Below are positions 43,346 through 52,030 of a stretch of DNA of 64,000 bases, one piece after another (the stretch's first letter is position 1; each line of letters starts with the position of its first letter). The translations under genes and the position numbers were made by a program. The notes under the pieces were generated by a model, which made no database searches, was not told the DNA's origin, and saw only the letters and a list, made by a program, of their open reading frames with translations. This DNA comes from Bacillus sp. FJAT-28004 (GTDB lineage Bacteria; Bacillota; Bacilli; Paenibacillales; Paenibacillaceae): the NCBI RefSeq assembly GCF_001280845.1, contig NZ_LGHP01000004.1, forward strand, positions 313,261-377,260, written 5' to 3'.

Positions 43346-44794
43346 TTAATAAGCTCTTGCAAATACGACTGTATGTTGTGATGGATCGCCACAAACGAGA
43401 CATGTTTCTTTATGTGATGTCGGATTAAAAGGGATATTACGGCTTGTTGCTCCAGTTTCTTCCTTAACCTGCTTCTCGCAAGCAGCAGAGCCGCACCAGC
43501 CTGCTTCTACGAAGCCGCGCTGTTCTTCCAGAAAGCTTTTCATTTCATCAAGCGTTTCAACTGAACGTGAGTTGTCGATACGGAACTGCTTCGCGCGATT
43601 GAACATCTCATGATGCGTTTCTTCCAGCATTGCTTCTATTTCAGCTATGAGATTAGTTTGCTGCACGATACGCTTCTCTCCTGTAACTCTGGAAACAAGC
43701 ACAACTTGTCCATTTTCCATATCACGTGGTCCAAGCTCAAGACGAAGTGGAACACCGCGCATCTCATATTCGTTAAATTTCCAGCCTGGGCTGACGTCAG
43801 CACGATCGTCCACGCGCACGCGAACACCGGCTTTCTTAAGCTCTGCATAAAGCTCATCAACACGGCCAACAACCTGCTCACGCATTTTTGCAGGGCCGAT
43901 TGGAATCATAACAACTTGCGTTGGTGCAACTTTAGGTGGCAGCACCAGACCACGATCATCACCATGAACCATAATAAGTGCACCGATTAGTCTTGTACTA
44001 ACGCCCCAAGAAGTCGTATGCGCGAATTGTAATGTGTTTTCACGATCAAGGAATTTAATATCAAATGCTACCGCAAACTTCGTACCTAGATAATGGGATG
44101 TTCCGGCTTGAACAGCCTTCCCGTCTTTCATCATCGCTTCGATCGAATACGTATCAACCGCTCCCGCAAACCGCTCAGAAGGCGTTTTTTCGCCTTTGAT
44201 TACAGGAATTGCAAGGAACTCTTCAACGAACTGCGTGTAAACATCAAGCATCTGCATCGTCTCTTGACGCGCTTCCTCTTCTGTTTCATGCGCAGTATGA
44301 CCTTCTTGCCACAAAAACTCACTCGTACGCAAGAAGGGCATTGTGCGTTTCTCCCAGCGGACAACATTCGCCCATTGGTTAATAAGCAAAGGCAAATCGC
44401 GATACGATTGAATCCATTTCGAATACATGTGACCAAACATCGTTTCCGATGTTGGACGAATAGCAAGGCGCTCTTCCAGCTTCTCACCGGCTGCTTCGGT
44501 TACCCAAGGCAGCTCTGGATTGAAACCTTCAACATGCTCCTTTTCTTTTTGAAAAAAGCTCTCTGGGATAAAGAGCGGAAAATACGCGTTACGATGTCCC
44601 GTTTCTTTGAAGCGGCGATCAAGATCACGTTGAATATTTTCCCAAAGCTCATAACCTTCGGGGCGAAACACGATACAGCCCCTTACTGGTGAATAATCCA
44701 TAAGCTCTGCTTTTTTAATAACATCAATATACCATCTGGAGAAATCTTCACTTTGAGGCGTGATTTCTGTAACGAACTGTTTATCTTTAGACAT
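43346..44794 (-). CDS. proS: Prolyl-tRNA synthetase, archaeal/eukaryal-like type
   Basis: Charges tRNA-Pro. The class II core has RPTSE, RWE(K)RTMPFLRTSEFLWQEGHTAH and a GRP-like motif 3. At 482 residues it lacks the large bacterial INS editing insertion between motifs 2 and 3. It instead carries the C-terminal zinc domain of the archaeal/eukaryal-like type (four cysteines, CGSAAC and CLVC) and ends in a tyrosine (FARAY), as in Thermus ProRS. B. subtilis has the long bacterial-type enzyme at this same place between rasP and polC. Confidence 0.95.
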   Translation of the reverse strand: MSKDKQFVTEITPQSEDFSRWYIDVIKKAELMDYSPVRGCIVFRPEGYELWENIQRDLDRRFKETGHRNAYFPLFIPESFFQKEKEHVEGFNPELPWVTEAAGEKLEERLAIRPTSETMFGHMYSKWIQSYRDLPLLINQWANVVRWEKRTMPFLRTSEFLWQEGHTAHETEEEARQETMQMLDVYTQFVEEFLAIPVIKGEKTPSERFAGAVDTYSIEAMMKDGKAVQAGTSHYLGTKFAVAFDIKFLDRENTLQFAHTTSWGVSTRLIGALIMVHGDDRGLVLPPKVAPTQVVMIPIGPAKMREQVVGRVDELYAELKKAGVRVRVDDRADVSPGWKFNEYEMRGVPLRLELGPRDMENGQVVLVSRVTGEKRIVQQTNLIAEIEAMLEETHHEMFNRAKQFRIDNSRSVETLDEMKSFLEEQRGFVEAGWCGSAACEKQVKEETGATSRNIPFNPTSHKETCLVCGDPSQHTVVFARAY

Positions 44795-44804
44795 GAGCGA
44801 CTAT

Positions 44805-46079
44805 TTACTCCCCTTTTACCAATCGTAAAATATCATTATAAGTTACTACGAGCATTAATAACATGATGAGCGCGAAACCGACAAAATGTACCATGCTCTC
44901 ACGGTTTGGATCAATTGGCCGACGTCTAATCGCTTCAATTCCGAGGAAAATGAGGCGACTGCCATCAAGTGCTGGAATCGGCAGTAAATTAAATATTCCT
45001 AAATACAAGCTGAGTAGTGCCGTCCACGATGTAAGCTGGGCTATGCCTTGCTGAGCAATCTGGCTCGTTACTTCTGCTGTTCGTACAGGTCCGCCAAGAT
45101 CATCAAGCTTAAACTCACCGAAAATAAGCTTCTTGAATCCTTCAAAAATGCTTACCGTCATGTTTTTCATAAGCTTGCCTGCACCTGTAAACGTTTCAGA
45201 GAAAGTAGCCGGACGCGTTGGCAATGCAGCGCTGATCCCAACCTTACCCACGCCTTCTTTGTTTGGTTCAGGCGTGATAACGACTTGCTGTGCCTTGCCG
45301 TCACGGATGATATCCATTTTAACAGGAACATTCGGAGATTTACCAATAATCGCGATCATTTTATCAAAATCAGCTCCGATTTTGACTCCATTAACTGCGT
45401 CGATGACATCTCCTTTTTTCAAATCCACTTTATCAGCAGGCATGCCTTCTGATATTTCATTGACGAGCAGCTTATCAGGCGACTCAACAGGAACACCTGC
45501 AAGTTGAATGTAGGTGGCAAACAATACAAAAGCGAGCACGAAGTTCATCATTGGACCCGCAAAAATAGCAAGCGCACGCTGCGCTACTGTTTTACTGCCA
45601 AACTGTCTGTCAAGCGGTGCGATTTGTGTCTCCTTGCCTTTTGATATCATTAAAGCTGCAGGGTGCACCGAGAAGTTCTCGTTTTCCCCTTCGACGTCTA
45701 ATGTAACAGAAAGCTTGCGTTCAAGATCGATCGCAACGATCTCACCGCGAATAACACCGCTCCGGTCATCAAGACGATCCAAATAAAGTCTAGTCACTTT
45801 ATTGTCTTTCAGACGGACCGCGATCGTTTGGCCGGGTTGAACATCAACGATTTCTGGATCTTCTCCCGCCATTCGAACGAAACCGCCGGCAGGTATTAAT
45901 CTTAGCGTATATCTCGTCTCGCCACGTTTTACCGAAAAAAGCTTCGGCCCGAAGCCAATTGCAAATTCTCGAACCAGTATGCCTGCGCGTTTTGCGAAAT
46001 AGTAATGACCCCATTCATGGATCGTTACGATAACGAAAAAAACGAGTATGGTCAAGAAAACAACCTGAATCATGTGCAT
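44805..46079 (-). CDS. rseP: RseP/RasP site-2 intramembrane metalloprotease
   Basis: Membrane zinc protease that cleaves anti-sigma factors and signal peptide remnants. HEWGH near residue 21 is the HExxH zinc motif in the first helix. A PDZ domain lies in the middle (about 200-290), and the second active-site motif NLLPIPALDG is near 370, followed by more membrane helices. It has 424 residues. The first ATG (46079) has AGGAGG ten bases upstream. It is immediately downstream of dxr and upstream of proS. Confidence 0.95.
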   Translation of the reverse strand: MHMIQVVFLTILVFFVIVTIHEWGHYYFAKRAGILVREFAIGFGPKLFSVKRGETRYTLRLIPAGGFVRMAGEDPEIVDVQPGQTIAVRLKDNKVTRLYLDRLDDRSGVIRGEIVAIDLERKLSVTLDVEGENENFSVHPAALMISKGKETQIAPLDRQFGSKTVAQRALAIFAGPMMNFVLAFVLFATYIQLAGVPVESPDKLLVNEISEGMPADKVDLKKGDVIDAVNGVKIGADFDKMIAIIGKSPNVPVKMDIIRDGKAQQVVITPEPNKEGVGKVGISAALPTRPATFSETFTGAGKLMKNMTVSIFEGFKKLIFGEFKLDDLGGPVRTAEVTSQIAQQGIAQLTSWTALLSLYLGIFNLLPIPALDGSRLIFLGIEAIRRRPIDPNRESMVHFVGFALIMLLMLVVTYNDILRLVKGE

Positions 46080-46117
46080 TAAGCTGAAGCCTCCTGTTCG
46101 TTACGGCCTGTACATAG

Positions 46118-46145
46118 ATTATCATTATTCTCCCGTCCGATACAA
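46118..46145 (-). promoter_or_regulatory. Possible promoter upstream of rseP
   Basis: Minus-strand TTGTAT (46140-46145) and GATAAT (46118-46123) are 16 bases apart in the 88-base dxr-rseP gap. Both hexamers are imperfect, so this is a weak call. Confidence 0.35.
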
Positions 46146-46167
46146 GAGAACCGGAATTTAACCGTTA

Positions 46168-47307
46168 TTATACGGATTGTGCCAGCCGCCTTGCCCAAGC
46201 GTCAACTTCTGCGATCATCTGCAAATCATTGATATCAGATGCTTCGTGCCTGCCAACGACCGTTTCCAATATCCGTTCAATATCAAGAAACGTAATTTCA
46301 CCTTTCAAAAAGCGAGCCACAGCAACCTCGTTTGCAGCATTGAACACTGCAGGCGCCGATTGACCAAGCTTGCCGCATTCGAATGCTAACCTCAGACATG
46401 GATATCTTTCAAAATCCATCTCGCGAAAATGCAGCTTCCCGATTTGTGCTAGGTTCAGTCTGTTTGTTGGCGTTACATTCCGCTCAGGATATGACAACGC
46501 ATATTGAATCGGTACTCGCATATCCGGCATTCCAAGCTGCGCGATTATGCTGTGATCGGTAAACTCCACATAAGAATGAATGATGCTTTCCGGATGAATA
46601 ATGACATCTATTTGATCGTATGTAACATCGAACAGCCATCTTGCCTCAATAACTTCGAGCCCTTTGTTAACCATTGTTGCTGAATCAATCGTAATTTTGG
46701 CACCCATCGACCAATTGGGATGATTAAGCGCCTCAGCAACCGTTACACCCTCAAGCTGCTCTCTTGTCCGATCACGAAAGGAGCCACCCGAGGCCGTTAA
46801 AGTAATTTGATTGATAGACTTGCGATCTTCTCCGTTTAAGCATTGAAATATCGCGGAATGCTCACTGTCTATAGGCAGGATTGATACACCGCGTTGTCTC
46901 GCGCGTTCCATCACGATATGACCTGCAGTAACGAGCGTTTCTTTGTTGGCCAAGCCAATCATTTTGCCTTCATCAATCGCCGCCAAAGTTGCTGGCAGCC
47001 CTCTGCTACCCATGATCGCCGTCACAACGACATCAGCGTCCGTTCCAGCGGCTACTTCAACAAGCCCCTCTTCACCATAGACTACCTTTGTTCCAAGCGG
47101 CATATGGGGACGAGCGGCTTCAGCATCCGCCTTTGAAGCCAAGCTAACGATGGCTGGCTTGAATTGTTTCGCTTGCTCTATAATCAAATCGACATTCGCA
47201 CCTGCGGATAAACCGACAACCTGATAACGATCAGGATCATGGGCAATAACGTCCAACGTCTGTGTACCGACTGAACCTGTCGAACCTAATATACTTATTT
47301 TTTTCAC
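46168..47307 (-). CDS. dxr: 1-deoxy-D-xylulose-5-phosphate reductoisomerase
   Basis: Second step of the MEP isoprenoid pathway. The NADPH motif GSTGSVGTQTL is at the N-terminus, with LANKET near residue 125, SEHSAIFQ near 155 and the flexible-loop region NHPNWSMGAKITIDSATMVNKGLEVIEA near 200. The GTG start at 47307 has AGGAGGA upstream; an in-frame reading to 47403 runs into the cdsA coding sequence. About 379 residues. It supplies precursors to uppS, its operon neighbour. Confidence 0.96.
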   Translation of the reverse strand: MKKISILGSTGSVGTQTLDVIAHDPDRYQVVGLSAGANVDLIIEQAKQFKPAIVSLASKADAEAARPHMPLGTKVVYGEEGLVEVAAGTDADVVVTAIMGSRGLPATLAAIDEGKMIGLANKETLVTAGHIVMERARQRGVSILPIDSEHSAIFQCLNGEDRKSINQITLTASGGSFRDRTREQLEGVTVAEALNHPNWSMGAKITIDSATMVNKGLEVIEARWLFDVTYDQIDVIIHPESIIHSYVEFTDHSIIAQLGMPDMRVPIQYALSYPERNVTPTNRLNLAQIGKLHFREMDFERYPCLRLAFECGKLGQSAPAVFNAANEVAVARFLKGEITFLDIERILETVVGRHEASDINDLQMIAEVDAWARRLAQSV

Positions 47308-47323
47308 ACAAAATCCTCCTGAC

Positions 47324-48118
47324 TTATACGGGCAGCAGCCCGGTAAGCACCAGCAGCGGGAATACGATAAGCCAGCTATCGCATCGATCAAGCACACCGC
47401 CATGACCTGGCAAAAGATTACCGGTATCCTTTATATCTCTCACACGCTTATACGCAGATTGAATCAAATCTCCGAATTGACCAGCTACTGCGGCAATTAA
47501 ACCGATTAGCAATGCCTTTGGCAACTCAATAAAATCCGGTATCGTCAATGCGAAAACTGCTGATACGATTAAGGACAACAAAACGCCGCCCAAGGCGCCT
47601 TCAATGGTTTTGTTCGGGCTGATTGAAGGCCAAAGCTTTGTTTTTCCGATGGCTTTTCCTGTAAAATAAGCACCGATATCCGACGCCCAAATGCACCCAA
47701 AGGACAAAAACGTCCACAATAGACCATGCTCCTCAATTTGACGAACTTCGCCCATTGCTGAAAAGCCGTAACCTACATATAAAGCGCCTAGCAACATAAG
47801 TGCGGCGCCATCAATTGTCGTTTTGTTTTTTGTTATCACGGTTAGGGCAAGCAGCAAGAAAGCCAGCATCCAAACAATAGTCAGTACGGATGGAATAACT
47901 ATTCCCCATGCAGACCATGGAAGCACAAACAGTAGCACACCCGCATATCCGAGCAAAGTTGACGGATGCGACCATGCTACACCATTCATGCGCGCATATT
48001 CAGTAAAACCGATAATGGCTAGCAATACGAGGAGAGTCGTATATAACCATCCACCTGCTATTGTTAAACCGATGAAGCCTGCACCTGCTACAATTCCAGT
48101 AATCATTCGTTGTCTCAA
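47324..48118 (-). CDS. cdsA: Phosphatidate cytidylyltransferase
   Basis: Integral membrane enzyme making CDP-diacylglycerol for phospholipid synthesis. It has about eight hydrophobic helices and the C-terminal family signature SAYKRVRDIKDTGNLLPGHGGVLDRCDS. I favour the TTG at 48118, which gives MRQRMITGIVAG like MKQRxxTG in homologues. An in-frame GTG at 48139 has no ribosome-binding site. The true start is uncertain. It lies between uppS and dxr. Confidence 0.93.
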   Translation of the reverse strand: MRQRMITGIVAGAGFIGLTIAGGWLYTTLLVLLAIIGFTEYARMNGVAWSHPSTLLGYAGVLLFVLPWSAWGIVIPSVLTIVWMLAFLLLALTVITKNKTTIDGAALMLLGALYVGYGFSAMGEVRQIEEHGLLWTFLSFGCIWASDIGAYFTGKAIGKTKLWPSISPNKTIEGALGGVLLSLIVSAVFALTIPDFIELPKALLIGLIAAVAGQFGDLIQSAYKRVRDIKDTGNLLPGHGGVLDRCDSWLIVFPLLVLTGLLPV

Positions 48119-48145
48119 TGAAAAGTCACACTCCGTCACTTGAAG

Positions 48146-48910
48146 CTACAATCCACCATATCGACGCGCACGGCGCTGATACTCCATAATCGCTTCTTGA
48201 AAATGCGCTTCCGTAAATTCAGGCCAATACACATCCGTAAACCATAATTCACTATAAGCAAGCTGCCACATCATAAAATTACTTAAACGCAATTCTCCGC
48301 TTGTACGAATGAGTAAATCTGGATCGGGCAATCCACTCGTAAGCAAACGATCAGCCATAACTTTATCATCGATATCATCAATTGCAAGATCTCCTTGCTG
48401 AACCTCTGATGCGATGCTTTTCACAGCTTCAAGCATTTCCTTACGGCTTCCATAGTTTAAGGCAAAGTTTAGAACAAGCCCTGTATTGTTAGCGGTCTTT
48501 ATAATGGCTTCTTCAACTGCACTGATCGTAAATGAAGGCAAATCCTCTTTATGTCCCATCATGCGAACCTGTACGTTGTTGGCTATCAATTCTTCTAATT
48601 CAATTTCAAGAAATTGCTGTGGAAGCTTCATCAGAAAATCCACTTCAGCTTTAGGTCGCTTCCAGTTTTCCGTAGAAAACGCATATAACGTCAAATATTT
48701 GACGCCTAACCGATCCGCTGCCATTGTAATACGTTTGACCGCTTTCATGCCGGAATGATGACCCGCCATTCGTGGCAATCCACGATCTTTAGCCCAGCGG
48801 CCATTCCCATCCATAATAATTGCAACATGCTCAGGCACATTTTCTGAGGCCACAGAATCAGTCGGCTGTAAGGACGATTTGCCTAATTTGGCCCAAAGTC
48901 GCTCGATCAT
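48146..48910 (-). CDS. uppS: Isoprenyl transferase (undecaprenyl diphosphate synthase)
   Basis: cis-Prenyltransferase making the C55 lipid carrier for cell wall synthesis. Conserved blocks are IIMDGNGRWAKDRGLPRMAGHHSG near residue 35, TLYAFSTENWKRP near 80 and the C-terminal PDPDLLIRTSGELRLSNFMMWQLAYSE. The ATG at 48910 has GGGAGG upstream; a TTG further up lies inside that site. About 254 residues. It is the first gene after the frr terminator, in an uppS-cdsA-dxr-rseP unit. Confidence 0.96.
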   Translation of the reverse strand: MIERLWAKLGKSSLQPTDSVASENVPEHVAIIMDGNGRWAKDRGLPRMAGHHSGMKAVKRITMAADRLGVKYLTLYAFSTENWKRPKAEVDFLMKLPQQFLEIELEELIANNVQVRMMGHKEDLPSFTISAVEEAIIKTANNTGLVLNFALNYGSRKEMLEAVKSIASEVQQGDLAIDDIDDKVMADRLLTSGLPDPDLLIRTSGELRLSNFMMWQLAYSELWFTDVYWPEFTEAHFQEAIMEYQRRARRYGGL

Positions 48911-48929
48911 CTTACTTCCTCCCAACCGA

Positions 48930-48961
48930 AATCAAAACCAAACCCCACCTATCGGAGGGGC
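48930..48961 (-). terminator. Terminator after frr
   Basis: Stem CCCC-CC with GG-GGGG (48943-48949 with 48954-48960, one T-T mismatch) and a GATA loop, followed by TTGGTTTTGATTT on the minus strand. It is probably a partial terminator, as no strong promoter for uppS is visible. Confidence 0.65.
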
Positions 48962-48971
48962 CCAGAGATTA

Positions 48972-49526
48972 TTATACTTCCATAATTTCTTTTTCTTTGG
49001 CAACAAGCACTTTATCTACTTCAGCAATAAATTTATCTGTTGCTTTCTGAATATCCTCTTGGTGACCACGTGACTCATCTTCAGAAATCGTTGATTTCTC
49101 AAGTTTTTTTACACTGTCATTAGCATCACGACGAATATTGCGAATAGCTACCTTAGCTTCTTCACCAAGCTTTTTCGAAGTCTTGACTAGCTCTGCACGA
49201 CGCTCTTCTGTAAGCGGCGGGATAGAAAGGCGGATCGATGCTCCGTCATTGGAAGGCGTCAGTCCAAGATCTGATTTCATAATCGCTTTCTCGATTGCTG
49301 ACATCGACGATTTGTCCCATGGTTGAATGAACAATGTACGGGAATCAGGCGTACTGATGTTAGCTAGTTGATTGACAGGCGTCATTGAGCCGTAATATTC
49401 AACTTGAATACGATCCAGCAAAGATGAATTTGCTTTGCCAGCGCGCAAAGAAGACAAATCACGTTTTAGCGCCGAAATCGCTTTATCCATACGTTCTTCT
49501 GCGTTTTTTTTCAGCTCTTGTGGCAT
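48972..49526 (-). CDS. frr: Ribosome recycling factor
   Basis: Splits post-termination ribosomes together with EF-G. The tRNA-shaped protein has the signatures MDKAISALKRDLSSLRAGKANSSLLD and KLGEEAKVAIRNIRRDAND. It has 184 residues. Its ATG overlaps the pyrH stop codon by one base (TAATG), so the two are translationally coupled. Order rpsB-tsf-pyrH-frr is the common bacterial arrangement. Confidence 0.97.
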   Translation of the reverse strand: MPQELKKNAEERMDKAISALKRDLSSLRAGKANSSLLDRIQVEYYGSMTPVNQLANISTPDSRTLFIQPWDKSSMSAIEKAIMKSDLGLTPSNDGASIRLSIPPLTEERRAELVKTSKKLGEEAKVAIRNIRRDANDSVKKLEKSTISEDESRGHQEDIQKATDKFIAEVDKVLVAKEKEIMEV

Positions 49527-50254
49527 TATTTCGCACTTCCTCTCACTATCGTTCCGATTTTTTCACCCAGCACGACGCGTTTAATATTCCCTTTCTCTGT
49601 AATCGCAAATACGATAAGAGGAATATTATTGTCCATGCAAAGTGATGCTGCGGTTGAATCCATTACGCCTAGATTACGGTTAAGCATGTCGAGGTATGTA
49701 AGCTCCTCAAATTTCTCAGCTGTGCTATCTTTAAATGGATCAGCAGAATATACGCCATCCACTTTGTTTTTCGCCATTAAAATTACTTCTGCTTCGATCT
49801 CAGCCGCACGAAGTGCTGCTGTCGTATCTGTTGAGAAAAACGGATTACCAGTGCCTGCAGCAAAGATTACGACGCGCCCCTTTTCCAAATGACGGATAGC
49901 ACGACGTCTGATGTACGGTTCAGCGATTTGTTGCATCGCGATCGATGTTTGTACGCGAGTAGGTACATCGATTTGTTCCAGTGCATCTTGAAGTGCAAGT
50001 GAATTCATAAGAGTAGCCAGCATTCCCATGTAATCAGCTGTTGCACGGTCTATGCCTTTTGCAGAACCTGCAATTCCACGCCAAATGTTACCGCCACCGA
50101 CAACAATAGCTACTTCTATGCCAAGTGCTACGACTTCCTTTACCTGATCAGCAATCGAAGAAATGACCGTTGCTTCAATGCCATAACCTTCCTGACCAGA
50201 CAATGATTCACCGCTAACTTTCAAAACGATACGTTTATACACAGGATGCTCCAA
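49526..50254 (-). CDS. pyrH: UMP kinase
   Basis: Hexameric amino-acid-kinase-fold enzyme phosphorylating UMP to UDP. Motifs include RIVLKVSGESL at the N-terminus, VVGGGNIWRG near residue 50, AAGTGNPFFSTDTTAALRA near 135 and KVDGVYSADP near 163. I choose the TTG at 50254, giving MEHPVYKRIVLK, because GGAGGTATT sits eight bases upstream. The in-frame ATG codons at 50272 and 50269 are poorly spaced from a weaker site. About 242 residues. A small hairpin (ACCTCA/TGAGGT) lies just upstream. Confidence 0.95.
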   Translation of the reverse strand: MEHPVYKRIVLKVSGESLSGQEGYGIEATVISSIADQVKEVVALGIEVAIVVGGGNIWRGIAGSAKGIDRATADYMGMLATLMNSLALQDALEQIDVPTRVQTSIAMQQIAEPYIRRRAIRHLEKGRVVIFAAGTGNPFFSTDTTAALRAAEIEAEVILMAKNKVDGVYSADPFKDSTAEKFEELTYLDMLNRNLGVMDSTAASLCMDNNIPLIVFAITEKGNIKRVVLGEKIGTIVRGSAK

Positions 50255-50318
50255 CGTTAATACCTCCATCATGCACCTCAGTAAATGAGGTCCTTCAAAT
50301 ATGTTCTAATTATACAAG

Positions 50319-50347
50319 CAGGCGGGGCGGACGCCCCGCCCCGCCTG
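50319..50347 (-). terminator. GC-rich terminator after tsf
   Basis: A perfect 11-bp GC-rich stem (50319-50329 with 50337-50347) sits at the end of tsf. The following CTTGTATAATT has few T residues, so the hairpin may act mainly as an mRNA 3' stabiliser or a leaky terminator. Confidence 0.7.
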
Positions 50348-50357
50348 TGCGTTCGGA

Positions 50358-51008
50358 TTAATGTTTTACTTGAGCCATAACTTCTTCAACGAAATTGTCA
50401 ACTTTTTTCTCTAGACCTTCACCAAGCTCGTAACGAACAAAGCGACGGATGGAAATGTTTTCACCAATTTTGCTGATTTTTTCATTTAGCAATGTAGAAA
50501 TCGTTTTGTCTGGATCCTTGATGAACGATTGCTCAAGAAGACAGAACTCTTCGTAGTATTTCGAGATACGGCCTTCAACCATTTTTTCAACGATTTTTTC
50601 AGGTTTGCCTTCGTTAAGCGCTTGAGCTTTCAAAATTTCACGCTCTTTTTCAAGCTCTTCGGAAGAAACCTCTTCGCGGCTAACAAATTTAGGGTTAGCT
50701 GCTGCGATTTGCATAGCAACGTCTCTTGCAAACTCACGGAATTGATCCGTTTTTGCAACGAAATCTGTTTCGCAGTTTACTTCAACGATAACGCCAATAC
50801 GGCCGCCTGCGTGAATATATGATTCAACTACACCTTCAGTTGCAATACGACCAGCTTTATTAGCTGCAGCCGCCAAACCTTTTTCACGAAGTACTGCGAT
50901 TGCTTTTTCAACGTCATTGTTTGTTTCGTCCAAAGCTTTCTTGCAATCAAGCATTCCTGCTCCAGTTCTTTCCCGTAGCTCTTTTACCGCGCTAGCACTA
51001 ACTGCCAT
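50358..51008 (-). CDS. tsf: Elongation factor Ts
   Basis: Guanine-nucleotide exchange factor for EF-Tu. It has an N-terminal UBA-like domain (VKELRERTGAGMLDCKKALDETNND) and a core with EVNCETDFVAKTDQF. At about 216 residues it is the short form without the second half of the E. coli core, normal in many Firmicutes and cyanobacteria. ATG at 51008 with AGGAGGG upstream; a longer in-frame reading to 51032 includes that site. A repeat-like hairpin sits just before the ribosome-binding site. Confidence 0.96.
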   Translation of the reverse strand: MAVSASAVKELRERTGAGMLDCKKALDETNNDVEKAIAVLREKGLAAAANKAGRIATEGVVESYIHAGGRIGVIVEVNCETDFVAKTDQFREFARDVAMQIAAANPKFVSREEVSSEELEKEREILKAQALNEGKPEKIVEKMVEGRISKYYEEFCLLEQSFIKDPDKTISTLLNEKISKIGENISIRRFVRYELGEGLEKKVDNFVEEVMAQVKH

Positions 51009-51026
51009 TGTAAGCCCTCCTATAGG

Positions 51027-51056
51027 TTTCACGAAGTCTATGTAGCTTCGTAAATA
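51027..51056 (-). repeat. Single copy related to the rnjB leader repeat
   Basis: On the minus strand TTTACGAAGC, nine bases, CTTCGTGAAA precedes the tsf AGGAGGG. This matches the start, arms and A-rich tail of the 39-base units in the rnjB leader, and it has the same location relative to the ribosome-binding site. The stem ACGAAG/CTTCGT is perfect. Confidence 0.55.
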
Positions 51057-51085
51057 ATTAATATTGGTTTTGGTGATTTACATTC

Positions 51086-51129
51086 AAAAAAAGGGCAGTG
51101 AGAGGTTTATCACCATCTGACCACCCTTT
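51086..51129 (-). terminator. Attenuator/terminator between rpsB and tsf
   Basis: Outer arms AAAGGG (51124-51129) and CCCTTT (51090-51095), with inner GGTGA/TCAC pairing, are followed by a run of T residues (51086-51092). It starts 24 bases past the rpsB stop and probably lowers tsf transcription relative to rpsB. Confidence 0.75.
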
Positions 51130-51152
51130 GTTGACTAATTAAAGCCTTTAAA

Positions 51153-51851
51153 TTAAGCCGTTGTTTGTTCGCCTTGGTTAGCTTCAACGATTGCGTCAGC
51201 CATTTTCGAAGTCAACAACTTAACGGCACGAATTGCATCATCGTTACCTGGGATTACGTAGTCAATTTCGTCTGGATCACAGTTCGTATCAACGATACCA
51301 ACGATTGGGATACCAAGTTTACGAGCTTCTGCAACAGCAATACGCTCTTTGCGTGGATCGATAATGAACAACGCGCTTGGCAAACCTTTCATTCCTTTAA
51401 TACCGCCAAGGAATTTTTCCAAACGGTCTTTTTCTTTGTTAAGAATGATAACTTCTTTCTTAGGTAGAACCTCGAAAGTGCCATCCTCAGCCCATTTTTC
51501 AAGTTGTTTCAAACGATCAATACGTTTTTGAATCGTTTGGAAGTTAGTCAAAGTTCCGCCCAACCAACGTTGGTTGATGTAGAAGTTGCCGCAACGTTCT
51601 GCTTCTTCTTTTACGGAATCTTGAGCTTGTTTTTTCGTACCTACGAACAGCATAGTGCCGCCGTCTGCAGCGATCGATTTAACAAAGTTGTACGCTTCGT
51701 CAACTTTCTTAACCGTTTTTTGCAAATCAATAATGTAAATCCCGTTTCTTTCTGTGAAGATATAACGATCCATCTTCGGGTTCCAACGACGAGTCTGATG
51801 ACCGAAGTGTACCCCAGCTTCTAGTAGCTGTTTCATGGAAATAACCGCCAT
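51153..51851 (-). CDS. rpsB: Small ribosomal subunit protein S2
   Basis: 30S surface protein at the head-body junction. Diagnostic blocks are MKQLLEAGVHFGHQTRRWNPKM, NQRWLGGTLTNFQTI near residue 107, and the C-terminal IGIVDTNCDPDEIDYVIPGNDDA. It has 232 residues. The ATG has AGGAGGTG well spaced upstream. A leader of about 120 bases with a GC-rich hairpin (CTTCCG/CGGAAG) separates it from its promoter, where S2 autoregulation is possible. Confidence 0.98.
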   Translation of the reverse strand: MAVISMKQLLEAGVHFGHQTRRWNPKMDRYIFTERNGIYIIDLQKTVKKVDEAYNFVKSIAADGGTMLFVGTKKQAQDSVKEEAERCGNFYINQRWLGGTLTNFQTIQKRIDRLKQLEKWAEDGTFEVLPKKEVIILNKEKDRLEKFLGGIKGMKGLPSALFIIDPRKERIAVAEARKLGIPIVGIVDTNCDPDEIDYVIPGNDDAIRAVKLLTSKMADAIVEANQGEQTTA

Positions 51852-51979
51852 TTCTCCAACACCTCCTATAATGGTTTTTTTAGTGCTCCTCCGCTAGTCG
51901 CATCTTTCGCCAAAACTTCCGCCGGGCGGAAGCACCGTTTGACAAAATTGACCTGCGTGCGTTTTTAACACCGTGAATT

Positions 51980-52008
51980 AATATACCATAAATACACATC
52001 GCATGCAA
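51980..52008 (-). promoter_or_regulatory. Sigma-A promoter of rpsB
   Basis: Minus-strand TTGCAT (52003-52008), a 17-base spacer, and an extended -10 TGGTATATT (hexamer at 51980-51985). It lies 23 bases past the end of the MltG-like gene, so rpsB does not depend on the flagellar operon. Confidence 0.7.
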
Positions 52009-52030
52009 CAATCGTTTAAGAAAAGATAGA

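Noticed and set aside
50309..50314. TATAAT upstream of pyrH as a promoter
   Set aside because: The -35 position falls in the GC-rich tsf hairpin with no match, and no TGn extension is present.
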